A stretch of DNA of 64,000 nt from Prauserella salsuginis (lineage in GTDB: Bacteria; Actinomycetota; Actinomycetes; Mycobacteriales; Pseudonocardiaceae). The stretch is taken from NCBI RefSeq assembly GCF_024648885.1, contig NZ_JANBBF010000009.1:62001-126000 (forward strand). The letters are read 5' to 3'. The position numbers were made by a program, and so were the translations under genes. Below, one piece after another: positions 15,549 to 24,261 of the stretch (position 1 is its first letter; each line of letters begins with the position of its first letter). Under the pieces are notes generated by a model. It searched no databases. It saw only the letters and a list, made by a program, of their open reading frames with translations, and was not told the DNA's origin.

Positions 15549-17225
15549 ATGACCATGACGACATTGCGGCGGACCGTGGTCGCGGGATCGCTGGCGACCG
15601 CTCTCGTCGCCAGCATCACTCCCGCCGCCGCGGCCACCGGCACCCCGGCAGAGGAGCCGCCGCGGCAGCGGACGACGCAACAGGCGACGACCGCGCAGCC
15701 CGAGATCGCCCACGAGGTCCCGGAGCGCTACGCCGAGCAACAGCTGAACTGGCACGCGTGTTCCAAGGACGAACTCGGCGCCAAGCCGCCGAAGGAGTAC
15801 GACCTGGAGTGCGCCACCTACCGGACGCCCCAGGACTGGAACAACGCCGATGCGGGCGAGGACATCACGATCGCCGTGAGCAGGCTGAAGGCCGAGGGCG
15901 ATTCGACCGCGAGCGTGCTGACGAACCCGGGTGGCCCCGGCGCTCCCGGCCGTGACTTCCCGTTGCGCCTCGCCGATCAGGACCGCCTGCGCCAGCACCA
16001 GGACGTCATCGGCTTCGACCCGCGCGGCACGGGCCACAGCACGAACATCACGTGCGGCGGCGCCATCGGTACCGGCGACTCGCTCGATCCTCGCGACCGC
16101 AGCCGCGAGAACCTCAACCTGATCCTCGACGCCACGAAGTACGCGGCCGACTCCTGCCAGATCAAGTCCGGTGAGCTGGGCCCGCTGATCAACACCTTCC
16201 AGACCACCCACGACATGGATCTGCTCCGCACCCTGCTCGGGCGCGAGAAGATCAACTGGGTCGGCTACTCGGCGGGTACGTGGCTCGGCGCGCACTACGC
16301 GCAGCGGTTCCCCGAGCACACCGGCCGGTTCGTGCTGGACTCGGCGACCGAGTTCACCACGACGTGGCAGCGCTCGTTCGACTGGCAGCCGCTCGGCTTC
16401 GAACGCCGCTGGCGGGACGACTTCCTGCCGTGGATGGCCCAGCACGACGATCAGTACGGCTTCGGCGACTCCGGCGAGCGTGCCCGGCAGACCTACGAGC
16501 AGGTGCGCGCGGCGCTGGCCGAGAAGCCCGTGGAGCTGGACGGGGAGAAGGTCGGCCCGAACGAGCTCGACTCGGCGATCGCGGGCATGCTCTACAGCAA
16601 GGCGGCGTTCCCGTCGCTGGCCGAGTATCTCGTGTCGTTGCGCGAGCTGACCAGCGAGAAGATGCGCACCGGGTCCGCAACGGCGCTGGACAACGTGCGC
16701 GAGCTGCTCGCCAACACGAAGTCGCGCGGACCGCAGCCGCTCGTCGTGGACAACGGCCACGGCGCGCAGCAGTACGACGACGCCTATGACGCCAGCTTCT
16801 GGACCATCCCCTGCAACGAGGGTCCGTGGTACGGCAACCGGATGACCGCCAGGTGGCAGTCCGAACTGATGGGCCGGCAATGGCCCCTGCTGGGTTGGGG
16901 CTGGCTGATCCAGCCGTGCATCTTCTGGAAGGGCAACCCGATCGACCTGCCGAAGATGGACGGCGAGGGCGTGCCGCCGACACTGATCGTCCAGTCGGAG
17001 CGCGACCCGGCGACACCGATCGAGGGCGCCCGCCGCGCTCACGAGAAGTTCGAGGGTTCGCGGATGATCACCGTGACCGACGAGGGCGACCACGGCATCT
17101 ACGCGGGCGACAACCCGGCCGTGGACAAGGTGGTGGAGGACTACCTGGTCGATGGCATCGTGCCGGAGGACCAGAGCATCCCCGGCGCACCGATGCCCAC
17201 GCCGAACGGCGCGAACGGATCATGA
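15549..17225 (+). CDS. Secreted alpha/beta-hydrolase, tripeptidyl aminopeptidase (TAP)-like
   Basis: 558 aa from the ATG at 15549 (GAGGG 6 nt upstream). The signal peptide (TTLRRTVVAGSLATALVASI, then an APA-type cleavage zone) exports it. The alpha/beta-hydrolase core has the oxyanion-loop LTNPGGPG, DPRGTGHS, and nucleophile Ser of GYSAG near residue 241. The C-terminal TAP-like domain supplies the acid (PATPIEGA region) and the histidine in DEGDHGIY. Resembles Streptomyces Tap/SlpD/SlpE extracellular aminopeptidases that trim N-terminal peptides. Length fits the family. The substrate is inferred from family only. Confidence 0.88.
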   Translation: MTMTTLRRTVVAGSLATALVASITPAAAATGTPAEEPPRQRTTQQATTAQPEIAHEVPERYAEQQLNWHACSKDELGAKPPKEYDLECATYRTPQDWNNADAGEDITIAVSRLKAEGDSTASVLTNPGGPGAPGRDFPLRLADQDRLRQHQDVIGFDPRGTGHSTNITCGGAIGTGDSLDPRDRSRENLNLILDATKYAADSCQIKSGELGPLINTFQTTHDMDLLRTLLGREKINWVGYSAGTWLGAHYAQRFPEHTGRFVLDSATEFTTTWQRSFDWQPLGFERRWRDDFLPWMAQHDDQYGFGDSGERARQTYEQVRAALAEKPVELDGEKVGPNELDSAIAGMLYSKAAFPSLAEYLVSLRELTSEKMRTGSATALDNVRELLANTKSRGPQPLVVDNGHGAQQYDDAYDASFWTIPCNEGPWYGNRMTARWQSELMGRQWPLLGWGWLIQPCIFWKGNPIDLPKMDGEGVPPTLIVQSERDPATPIEGARRAHEKFEGSRMITVTDEGDHGIYAGDNPAVDKVVEDYLVDGIVPEDQSIPGAPMPTPNGANGS

Positions 17226-17331
17226 CCGCCGTCCGCCGGCGCACATCTCGCCGACCGGGACCGCACCGAACGGCGTGACACCGGCGGACCACCGACCGAC
17301 CCGGTAACGGCCCGGCGGATTTCCGCAGCGC

Positions 17332-17377
17332 ACGAGGCCCGTCTTCCCCGTCTCACGGCAGGGGAGGCGGGCCTCGT
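17332..17377 (+). terminator. Terminator hairpin after the TAP-like gene
   Basis: Arms of about 17 bp (17332-17349, 17361-17377) with one bulge and an 11-nt loop, 107 bp past the stop. Confidence 0.7.
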
Positions 17378-17441
17378 CGTGTACGTCCCACGGGAGGTCT
17401 GCAACGGGTCACGACGGTCGGTCACCGACGCGTTCACAGCC

Positions 17442-17482
17442 TTGTGCACAGCCTCCCCATGTTTTCCACAGAGTTATCCACA
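17442..17482 (+). promoter_or_regulatory. Cluster of DnaA-box-like 9-mers
   Basis: TTGTGCACA (17442-17450), TTTTCCACA (17462-17470) and TTATCCACA (17474-17482) lie on one strand within 41 bp. The third is the classic E. coli box; all are one mismatch from the Streptomyces consensus TTGTCCACA. It lies about 105 bp upstream of the XRE gene. There is no dnaA or dnaN in the window, so this is not evidently oriC; DnaA titration or DnaA control of the regulator are possibilities. Confidence 0.6.
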
Positions 17483-17573
17483 AGCTGTGTGCACAGGTGC
17501 GCCCGCTGTGTGCACGGCTCCGCTCCATGCGGCCGCCGCCGGTCGCCGGTCCCTGGTCACCACCGATCGGTAT

Positions 17574-17579
17574 TACTAT
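17574..17579 (+). promoter_or_regulatory. -10 hexamer, leaderless start
   Basis: TACTAT, 7 nt before the GTG at 17587. Confidence 0.6.
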
Positions 17580-17586
17580 CGGCGCC

Positions 17587-17880
17587 GTGGTGCGAGTGCC
17601 GTTGAGCGAAGCCGAACGCCTCCGTGGCGAACGACTCGGCGTCGCCCTGCGCGGCGCACGCGGCGCACGCAGCATGGTCGCGGTCGCCGCCGACGCTGGC
17701 ATCTCCGTGGAAACCCTGCGCAAGATCGAGACCGGCCGCATCCCGACGCCCGCGTTCTTCACCGTGATGGCGATCGCCGACGCCGTCGGCCTGCCCCTCG
17801 ACGACCTGCGCACGACGCTGGCCGACCCCACAGGAGAAGCAGCGGACACCGCTCTGTCCCCGCGCGCCGACGCCGGTTAG
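17587..17880 (+). CDS. XRE-family helix-turn-helix regulator
   Basis: 97 aa. One Cro/CI-type HTH spans about residues 15-75: RLGVALRGARGARSM, then the recognition pair VAADAGISVETLRKIETGRIPTP. No extra effector domain. Start chosen at GTG 17587 because a -10 hexamer abuts it and no upstream in-frame sequence looks coding; GTG 17590 is equally possible. The next gene (Nramp) has its own -10 hexamer overlapping this stop, so the two are adjacent but separately promoted. DnaA-box-like sites lie upstream. Confidence 0.85.
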   Translation: MVRVPLSEAERLRGERLGVALRGARGARSMVAVAADAGISVETLRKIETGRIPTPAFFTVMAIADAVGLPLDDLRTTLADPTGEAADTALSPRADAG

Positions 17881-17883
17881 ATT
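17878..17883 (+). promoter_or_regulatory. -10 hexamer overlapping the XRE stop codon
   Basis: TAGATT, 7 nt before the Nramp ATG at 17891; its first bases are part of the XRE TAG stop. Confidence 0.6.
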
Positions 17884-17890
17884 GCTGCGC

Positions 17891-19189
17891 ATGTCCTCCG
17901 ATCCCCGCCACGGCGAGGTGGCAGAACCCGAAGTCCCCGTCGGTCTGAAGGCGAAAGTACGTCAGATCGGCCCCGGCATCATGGCCGCAGCGACCGGCGT
18001 CGGTGCGGGCGATCTCGTGGCCACGATGGTCGCGGGCTCGCGCTACGGCTACACGCTGCTGTGGGCGGTGATCGTCGGAACGATCTTCAAGATCGCGCTC
18101 GCCGAAGCCGTCGGCCGGTGGCATCTGACGTCCGGCCGCACGATGCTGTCGGGCTGGCGCACACTCGGCCGCTGGGTTCTCGTCTATTTCGGTGCGTACG
18201 CCGTGGTGTGGGGCTTCGTCTACGGCGCCACGGCCATGTCGGCGAGCGGCCTGCCGCTGAACGCGCTCTTCCCCGCACTCGACGTGCGCTACTGGGCGAT
18301 CATCAGCGGCCTCGTCGGGTTCGCGCTCGTGTGGTTCAGCCGGTACGCCGTGATCGAGAAGGTGATGACCGCGCTCGTCGGCGTCATGTTCGTCGCCGTC
18401 GTCGGCACCGCGATCCTCGTGACGCCGAATCTGGTCGAGACGTTCCAAGGTTTCGTGCCGCGGCTGCCCGACGGCTCGTTCGTCTACGTCCTGGGCCTGG
18501 TCGGCGGTGTCGGCGGCACCATCACGATGGCCGCCTACGGCTACTGGACGCTCGCCAAGGGCTGGCGGTCGTCGCGGTGGTTGTCGATGATGCGGCTCGA
18601 CAACACGACCGGCTACATCACCACGGCGATCTTCGTCATCGCGATGCTCGTCGTCGGTGCCGAACTGCTCGCGGGGCAGAACGTCGTCGACGGCGACGAG
18701 GGCCTGCTCATGCTCGGCAACACACTCGCCGCCGACTACGGCCAGTGGGCGCGTATCCCGTTCCTCGTCGGGTTCTGGGCCGTGTCGTTCAGCTCGCTCG
18801 TGGGTGTGTGGAACGGTGTCAGCCTGCTGTTCGCCGACTGGTGGCGCACCTGGCGCCTGCCGCGGTATCAGGTGGGCGAAGCCGAGGGACTCTCCGACTA
18901 CGACCACCGTGCGGGCATCGGCAGCCCGGTGTTCCGCGGGTACGTCGCCTGGCTGACGTTCCCGCCGATGGCGCTGCTGTTCCTCGACCAGCCGTTCCAG
19001 CTGACCGTCGCCTACGGTGCGCTCGGCGCGCTGTTCATGCCGTTCCTCGCGGGCACACTGCTGTTCCTGCTCAACTCGAACCGGGTCGAGCGCGTCGGCC
19101 GCTCCGGCTGGGTGTCGAACACGCTGTTGACCGTGTGTCTGGGACTGTTCGGCTACCTGGCGGTGGACGAGCTCATCGGCCTGTTCTGA
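17891..19189 (+). CDS. Nramp-related membrane transporter lacking the canonical metal motifs
   Basis: 432 aa with about 11 hydrophobic segments and overall Nramp/MntH fold cues (GPGIMAAATGVGAGD in TM1; GGTITMAAYGYW in TM6). The canonical TM1 DPGN is replaced by GAGD and the TM6 MPH by MAA, so the residues that coordinate Mn2+/Fe2+ in MntH are missing. It belongs to a divergent actinobacterial clade, and the transported ion should not be assumed. ATG 17891 is chosen over TTG 17882 because of the abutting -10. The stop codon begins a five-copy 15-bp tandem repeat. Confidence 0.82.
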   Translation: MSSDPRHGEVAEPEVPVGLKAKVRQIGPGIMAAATGVGAGDLVATMVAGSRYGYTLLWAVIVGTIFKIALAEAVGRWHLTSGRTMLSGWRTLGRWVLVYFGAYAVVWGFVYGATAMSASGLPLNALFPALDVRYWAIISGLVGFALVWFSRYAVIEKVMTALVGVMFVAVVGTAILVTPNLVETFQGFVPRLPDGSFVYVLGLVGGVGGTITMAAYGYWTLAKGWRSSRWLSMMRLDNTTGYITTAIFVIAMLVVGAELLAGQNVVDGDEGLLMLGNTLAADYGQWARIPFLVGFWAVSFSSLVGVWNGVSLLFADWWRTWRLPRYQVGEAEGLSDYDHRAGIGSPVFRGYVAWLTFPPMALLFLDQPFQLTVAYGALGALFMPFLAGTLLFLLNSNRVERVGRSGWVSNTLLTVCLGLFGYLAVDELIGLF

Positions 19190-19255
19190 GTGGACCGGCT
19201 CCGAGTGGACCTGTTCTGAATGGACCTTTCCTGAGTTGACCTTTCCTGAGTTGAG
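19181..19255 (+). repeat. 15-bp tandem repeat x5 starting in the Nramp stop region
   Basis: Units at 19181, 19196, 19211, 19226 and 19241, pattern CTGTTCTGAGTGGAC with drift. Unit 1 contains the real stop (19187-19189). Because 15 is a multiple of 3, units 3, 4 and 5 carry further in-frame TGA codons. Confidence 0.9.
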
Positions 19256-19336
19256 TCAGCGAAGCAACGCCCAGCCGATGCCCGCGGCGGGCACGATCAG
19301 CGCCGCGGGCATCGGCACCACCGCGATGAGCTCCAT
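19256..19336 (-). CDS. Possible 26-aa membrane peptide coupled to the LLM gene
   Basis: The ATG (19336-19334) overlaps the TGA of the upstream oxidoreductase by one base (TGATG), the classic coupling arrangement. The predicted peptide is almost entirely hydrophobic (LIAVVPMPAALIVPAAGIGWALL), one membrane span, and ends with Arg. Short length makes chance likely. Confidence 0.35.
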   Translation of the reverse strand: MELIAVVPMPAALIVPAAGIGWALLR

Positions 19337-20175
19337 CAGCGCAGCTGGTCGATGACGCTCGCGAAGGTGTCCATGTCCTTCTCCATGACCGTGATGTAGC
19401 TGAAGCCGAACCGTTCCCGGTGGGCGCGCAGCCGGTCGGCGATCTCTCCGGCGGTTCCGACGAGCAGCATCGGCAGCTCACCCAGCTCCTCGGCCGATTT
19501 CGTCTCGTCGTACGGCCGGATGCGTTCGAGTCCGGCCGCGCGGTCGTCGGTGATGTCGACGTGCTGCACGAGCATGTTCAGCTCCGGGTCGCGGTCACCC
19601 GCCGCGGTGCGCACGAATGCAACCCGTTCGTCCAGTTCGGACAACCCGGCGAGGCTCGCCTTGTCGCCGTCGCGGTTGAAATGCGCACCCGTGAACCCGA
19701 CGACGTCGGCCTCGCGCGCGGCGATGCGCAGCATCCGGTCGCGCTGTCCACCGAGGACGATCGGCGGCCGCTTGCGCTCGCGGTAGTGCTCCCGCAGCAC
19801 GGCCAGGCATCGTTCGAGGTGGTCCAGACGTGCGCCGGGGCCCGGGAACGGCAGACCCGCCTCGTCGAACTCGGTCCTGGCGTAACCGGTGCCGAGACCC
19901 AATTCGAGCCTGCCGTCGAGGAGCAGATCGGTCGTGTCGACCTCACGCGCGAGCAGAGTGGGGTTGTAGAACGCGGTGTTGACGACGAACGTCGTGAGCC
20001 GCACCCGCTCCGTCGCCCCGGCCGCCGCGACCAGCGACGGAAACGGTGCGGGCATCCCCAGGTGGTCGGGCGTGGCGACGACGTCGAAGCCGAGGTCCTC
20101 GGCCTTGCGGCACTTGTCGAGCCACCGCGTCCGCTCGTCCGAGGCGAGCATGTTGACACCGAATCGGAACTCCAT
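19336..20175 (-). CDS. LLM-class F420-dependent oxidoreductase
   Basis: 279 aa luciferase-like TIM barrel. Features: FRFGVNMLASDERTRW start, ATPDHLGMPAPFP, LELGLGTGYARTEF, PIVLGGQRDRML and GTAGEIADRL, all typical of the MSMEG_2516/TIGR03621 F420 group. It should use reduced F420 for hydride transfer to an unknown substrate. The ATG at 20175 has a TACCGT -10 6 nt upstream and is divergent from the methyltransferase gene. Confidence 0.88.
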   Translation of the reverse strand: MEFRFGVNMLASDERTRWLDKCRKAEDLGFDVVATPDHLGMPAPFPSLVAAAGATERVRLTTFVVNTAFYNPTLLAREVDTTDLLLDGRLELGLGTGYARTEFDEAGLPFPGPGARLDHLERCLAVLREHYRERKRPPIVLGGQRDRMLRIAAREADVVGFTGAHFNRDGDKASLAGLSELDERVAFVRTAAGDRDPELNMLVQHVDITDDRAAGLERIRPYDETKSAEELGELPMLLVGTAGEIADRLRAHRERFGFSYITVMEKDMDTFASVIDQLR

Positions 20176-20181
20176 GGCGGC

Positions 20182-20187
20182 ACGGTA
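20182..20187 (-). promoter_or_regulatory. -10 hexamer, leaderless start
   Basis: TACCGT on the minus strand, 6 nt before the LLM ATG at 20175. Confidence 0.6.
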
Positions 20188-20270
20188 CCGAAATCGGGCG
20201 CCGGGCAGGCCGTCCGAGCGCCGGTTCCGCAACGAGCGAAATCCGTTCGCCGGTCGCGTCCGCGCGCTCG

Positions 20271-20276
20271 TACCCT
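20271..20276 (+). promoter_or_regulatory. -10 hexamer, leaderless start
   Basis: TACCCT, 6 nt before the ATG at 20283. Confidence 0.6.
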
Positions 20277-20282
20277 CTGCGG

Positions 20283-21041
20283 ATGCCGGACGCGATCTTC
20301 GAAGACCCACGCCTCGCGCTCCTCTACGACACGTTCGAGGGCGAGCGTGACGACCTGCCGCCGTATCTGGACATCGCCGACGAGACCGGAGCTGTGCAGG
20401 TGCTCGACGTCGGCTGTGGGACGGGCGAGCTCGCGGTGGCGCTGGCCGAGCGGGGCCGGGACGTCGTCGGCGTCGACCCGGCGGAGGCGTCCCTGAACAT
20501 CGCGCGCGGCAAGAGCACCGACGTCACGTGGCTCGGCGGAGATGCCGCTGCCGCGGCCTCGCAGCTGCCCTGCTTTCGCGCCGACCTGGCCGTGATGACG
20601 GGCAACGTCGCGCAGGTGTTCCTCACCGACGACGACTGGCAGGCAACGCTCAGCGCCATCCACGCGGCGCTGCGTCCGGGCGGTCACCTCGTGTTCGAGA
20701 CACGGCGCCCGGACGCACGCGCGTGGCAGCGGTGGGCTCAGGCCCCGGCGGTGACCCGCGACGTGCCGGGGATCGGCACCGTGACCGGACAGCTCACCCT
20801 CACCGACGTCGACCTGCCGCTCGTGTCGTTCCGGCACACGTATCGATTCCCGGACGGGTCCACACTGGCCTCGGACTCGACCCTGCGGTTCCGCGACCCC
20901 GACGGGATCGCCGCGAACCTGCACTCCGCGGGGTTCGACGTCACCGACGTCCGTGACGCACCCGATCGCCCCGGCATGGAGTACGTCTTCGTTGCCCGCG
21001 CGGACGCCGCAGCCACCGTGGACACCGCAGCCCGGACATGA
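20283..21041 (+). CDS. Class I SAM-dependent methyltransferase
   Basis: 252 aa. Motif I VLDVGCGTGELAVALAERG at about 39-57, then GVDPAEASL (acidic loop for SAM ribose) and LAVMTGNVAQVF (motif IV region). The C-terminal part has the CxxT-like sheet pattern HTYRFPDGSTLASDSTLRF. Substrate is not identifiable. Convergent with pckG across a strong hairpin that overlaps the last codons. Confidence 0.85.
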   Translation: MPDAIFEDPRLALLYDTFEGERDDLPPYLDIADETGAVQVLDVGCGTGELAVALAERGRDVVGVDPAEASLNIARGKSTDVTWLGGDAAAAASQLPCFRADLAVMTGNVAQVFLTDDDWQATLSAIHAALRPGGHLVFETRRPDARAWQRWAQAPAVTRDVPGIGTVTGQLTLTDVDLPLVSFRHTYRFPDGSTLASDSTLRFRDPDGIAANLHSAGFDVTDVRDAPDRPGMEYVFVARADAAATVDTAART

Positions 21042-21081
21042 CGACGGCTCCCCGCGGAAGTCCCACGGGGAGCCGTCGTCA
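21039..21081. terminator. Bidirectional terminator, methyltransferase/pckG
   Basis: Perfect 16-bp arms (21039-21054, 21066-21081), 11-nt loop; the left arm begins within the methyltransferase stop codon and the hairpin ends 12 bp from the pckG stop. Confidence 0.85.
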
Positions 21082-21092
21082 CGACAGGTACG

Positions 21093-22922
<1,830 letters not shown>

Positions 22923-23386
22923 CTCTTCTCCTGTCTTCGACGACAAGAGCCCACACCGAACTGCAGCGTCCTGGTGCGGGCTCCGTTGCCGGCGACCGAA
23001 ATGGCTTCACACACCGCGGCTAAACGGTGCGTGCGTTTCTTGGGGATTCCCAGAGACTAACGGCCGTATTGCGACCACAGGCAGGTCAGTGCTGTCGGTT
23101 CTCTCACAAGAACGATCAGGGAATCGATTCAGTTACAGCCGATCGGCGCAGTTGAAGGATGACTTTCGCCAGGTAGGAGCGGTGAACTCGGACGTAAGGG
23201 GCGGCGAACACTTGCGGCCCGACGCCCCGGTGGGGCATCGGGCCGCAATGAGCCGGGCACAGCTGGTCGCAACGTCCGGCGCGACCGGGCAAGCCACTCA
23301 GCGTGGTGAAATCGCCCGATCGGCAGAACTCCATGGTCGGCCGCCGATCGAGCGACGCCGGCCGCGCCGCGCGCCGCCTCGCCGGT
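22923..23386. other. 464-bp intergenic region upstream of pckG
   Basis: Holds the pckG promoter/leader and, near its right end, the terminator-like hairpin at 23212-23248. No ORF here has codon bias or a start signal that I trust; I recognise no riboswitch. Confidence 0.45.
23212..23248. terminator. Terminator-like hairpin downstream of the DUF6802 gene
   Basis: 17-bp arms with one mismatch (23212-23228, 23232-23248) and a 3-nt loop, 139 bp past the DUF6802 stop. No T-tract. Confidence 0.6.
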
Positions 23387-24082
23387 TCAGTTCTGGCTGA
23401 TCCACTGGCCGGTGGCCGAGTCGATCTTCGCGACGCCTTCGACACCGGCACCGATCGAGGCGCCCTCGCCCCATGCGTCAGCGGTCTCGGGGACGCGTGC
23501 GGCACTCGGCGAGCCGCTGGTGTCGGAGGTCTCGGTCCACTCACCGTCCCCGTCGCTCTCGAGCACGACCTCGTTGCCGTGCTCGTCGATGACCACGGCG
23601 ATGTCCGCCTCGCCGTCGCCGTCCTCGTCGGTGAAGGCGATCGTGTTGCCGTCGTCGGTCTCGACGATGGCGGTGTCGTTCGTGCCGTCCTCGTCGGTGT
23701 CGATCGTCGCCGGGCCGACCTCGACGTCCCCTTCGCCCAGGTCAGCGGTGATCATGCCGCCGGCACCCGCGTCGGTCTCCGGCGGCGCGTCGGCGGGACC
23801 GCCGCCCATCTCGACCCACTGCCCGCTGGACTCGTCGTACTCGGCCTCGACGATCACGTTGCGGTCGGAATCGGCCGCGGCGTACTGGTCGGCCTCACCG
23901 TCACCGTCGGTGTCGACGAACAGCTGAGCCGAACCGTCCTCGTGCTCGATCAGGGCGGCGTCGTACACACCGTCGCCGTCGACGTCCTGGTTGAGCTCGG
24001 CCGTGTACTCCTCGCCGTCGACCGTCACCGTCATGTCCTCGGTGGTGGCCGTGGTGTCAGCGCTTCCGTCGTCGACCCACAC
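23387..24082 (-). CDS. DUF6802-like acidic protein with Asp-rich repeats
   Basis: 231 aa, very acidic. At least four DxDxDGxxD-like loops are seen: DVDGDGVYD, DTDGDGEAD, DTDEDGTND and DEDGDGEAD, each followed by a hydrophobic beta-like strand (TIAF, IAVV, AQLF). These resemble EF-hand/thrombospondin type 3 calcium loops, so Ca2+ binding is plausible. No signal peptide in the chosen start (GTG 24082, GGGGGAG 8 nt upstream). Similar proteins occur in Pseudonocardiaceae with no known function. Confidence 0.72.
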   Translation of the reverse strand: MWVDDGSADTTATTEDMTVTVDGEEYTAELNQDVDGDGVYDAALIEHEDGSAQLFVDTDGDGEADQYAAADSDRNVIVEAEYDESSGQWVEMGGGPADAPPETDAGAGGMITADLGEGDVEVGPATIDTDEDGTNDTAIVETDDGNTIAFTDEDGDGEADIAVVIDEHGNEVVLESDGDGEWTETSDTSGSPSAARVPETADAWGEGASIGAGVEGVAKIDSATGQWISQN

Positions 24083-24261
24083 TGCAAACTCCCCCTAGCT
24101 CAGGGCTGATGATCCTTTCGCACCTGCCGGCCGCGCCGCGGTCTCCCACGGCGATCACCGGCCTCCCCGGTGCTCCCGCCTTGCGCGGGTCCTGCCTTTG
24201 GGACTCACGGTATGCCGGTTCGGTTCCCTCCACCAGCAGGCCGCGGCACGCGACAGGAACG

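Noticed and set aside
17401-17586. Chromosome origin oriC
   Set aside because: Only three DnaA-like boxes and no dnaA/dnaN neighbours; reported as a box cluster instead.
23000-23211. Riboswitch or small RNA upstream of pckG
   Set aside because: I could not match any known aptamer pattern; only a hairpin at 23212-23248 is supported.
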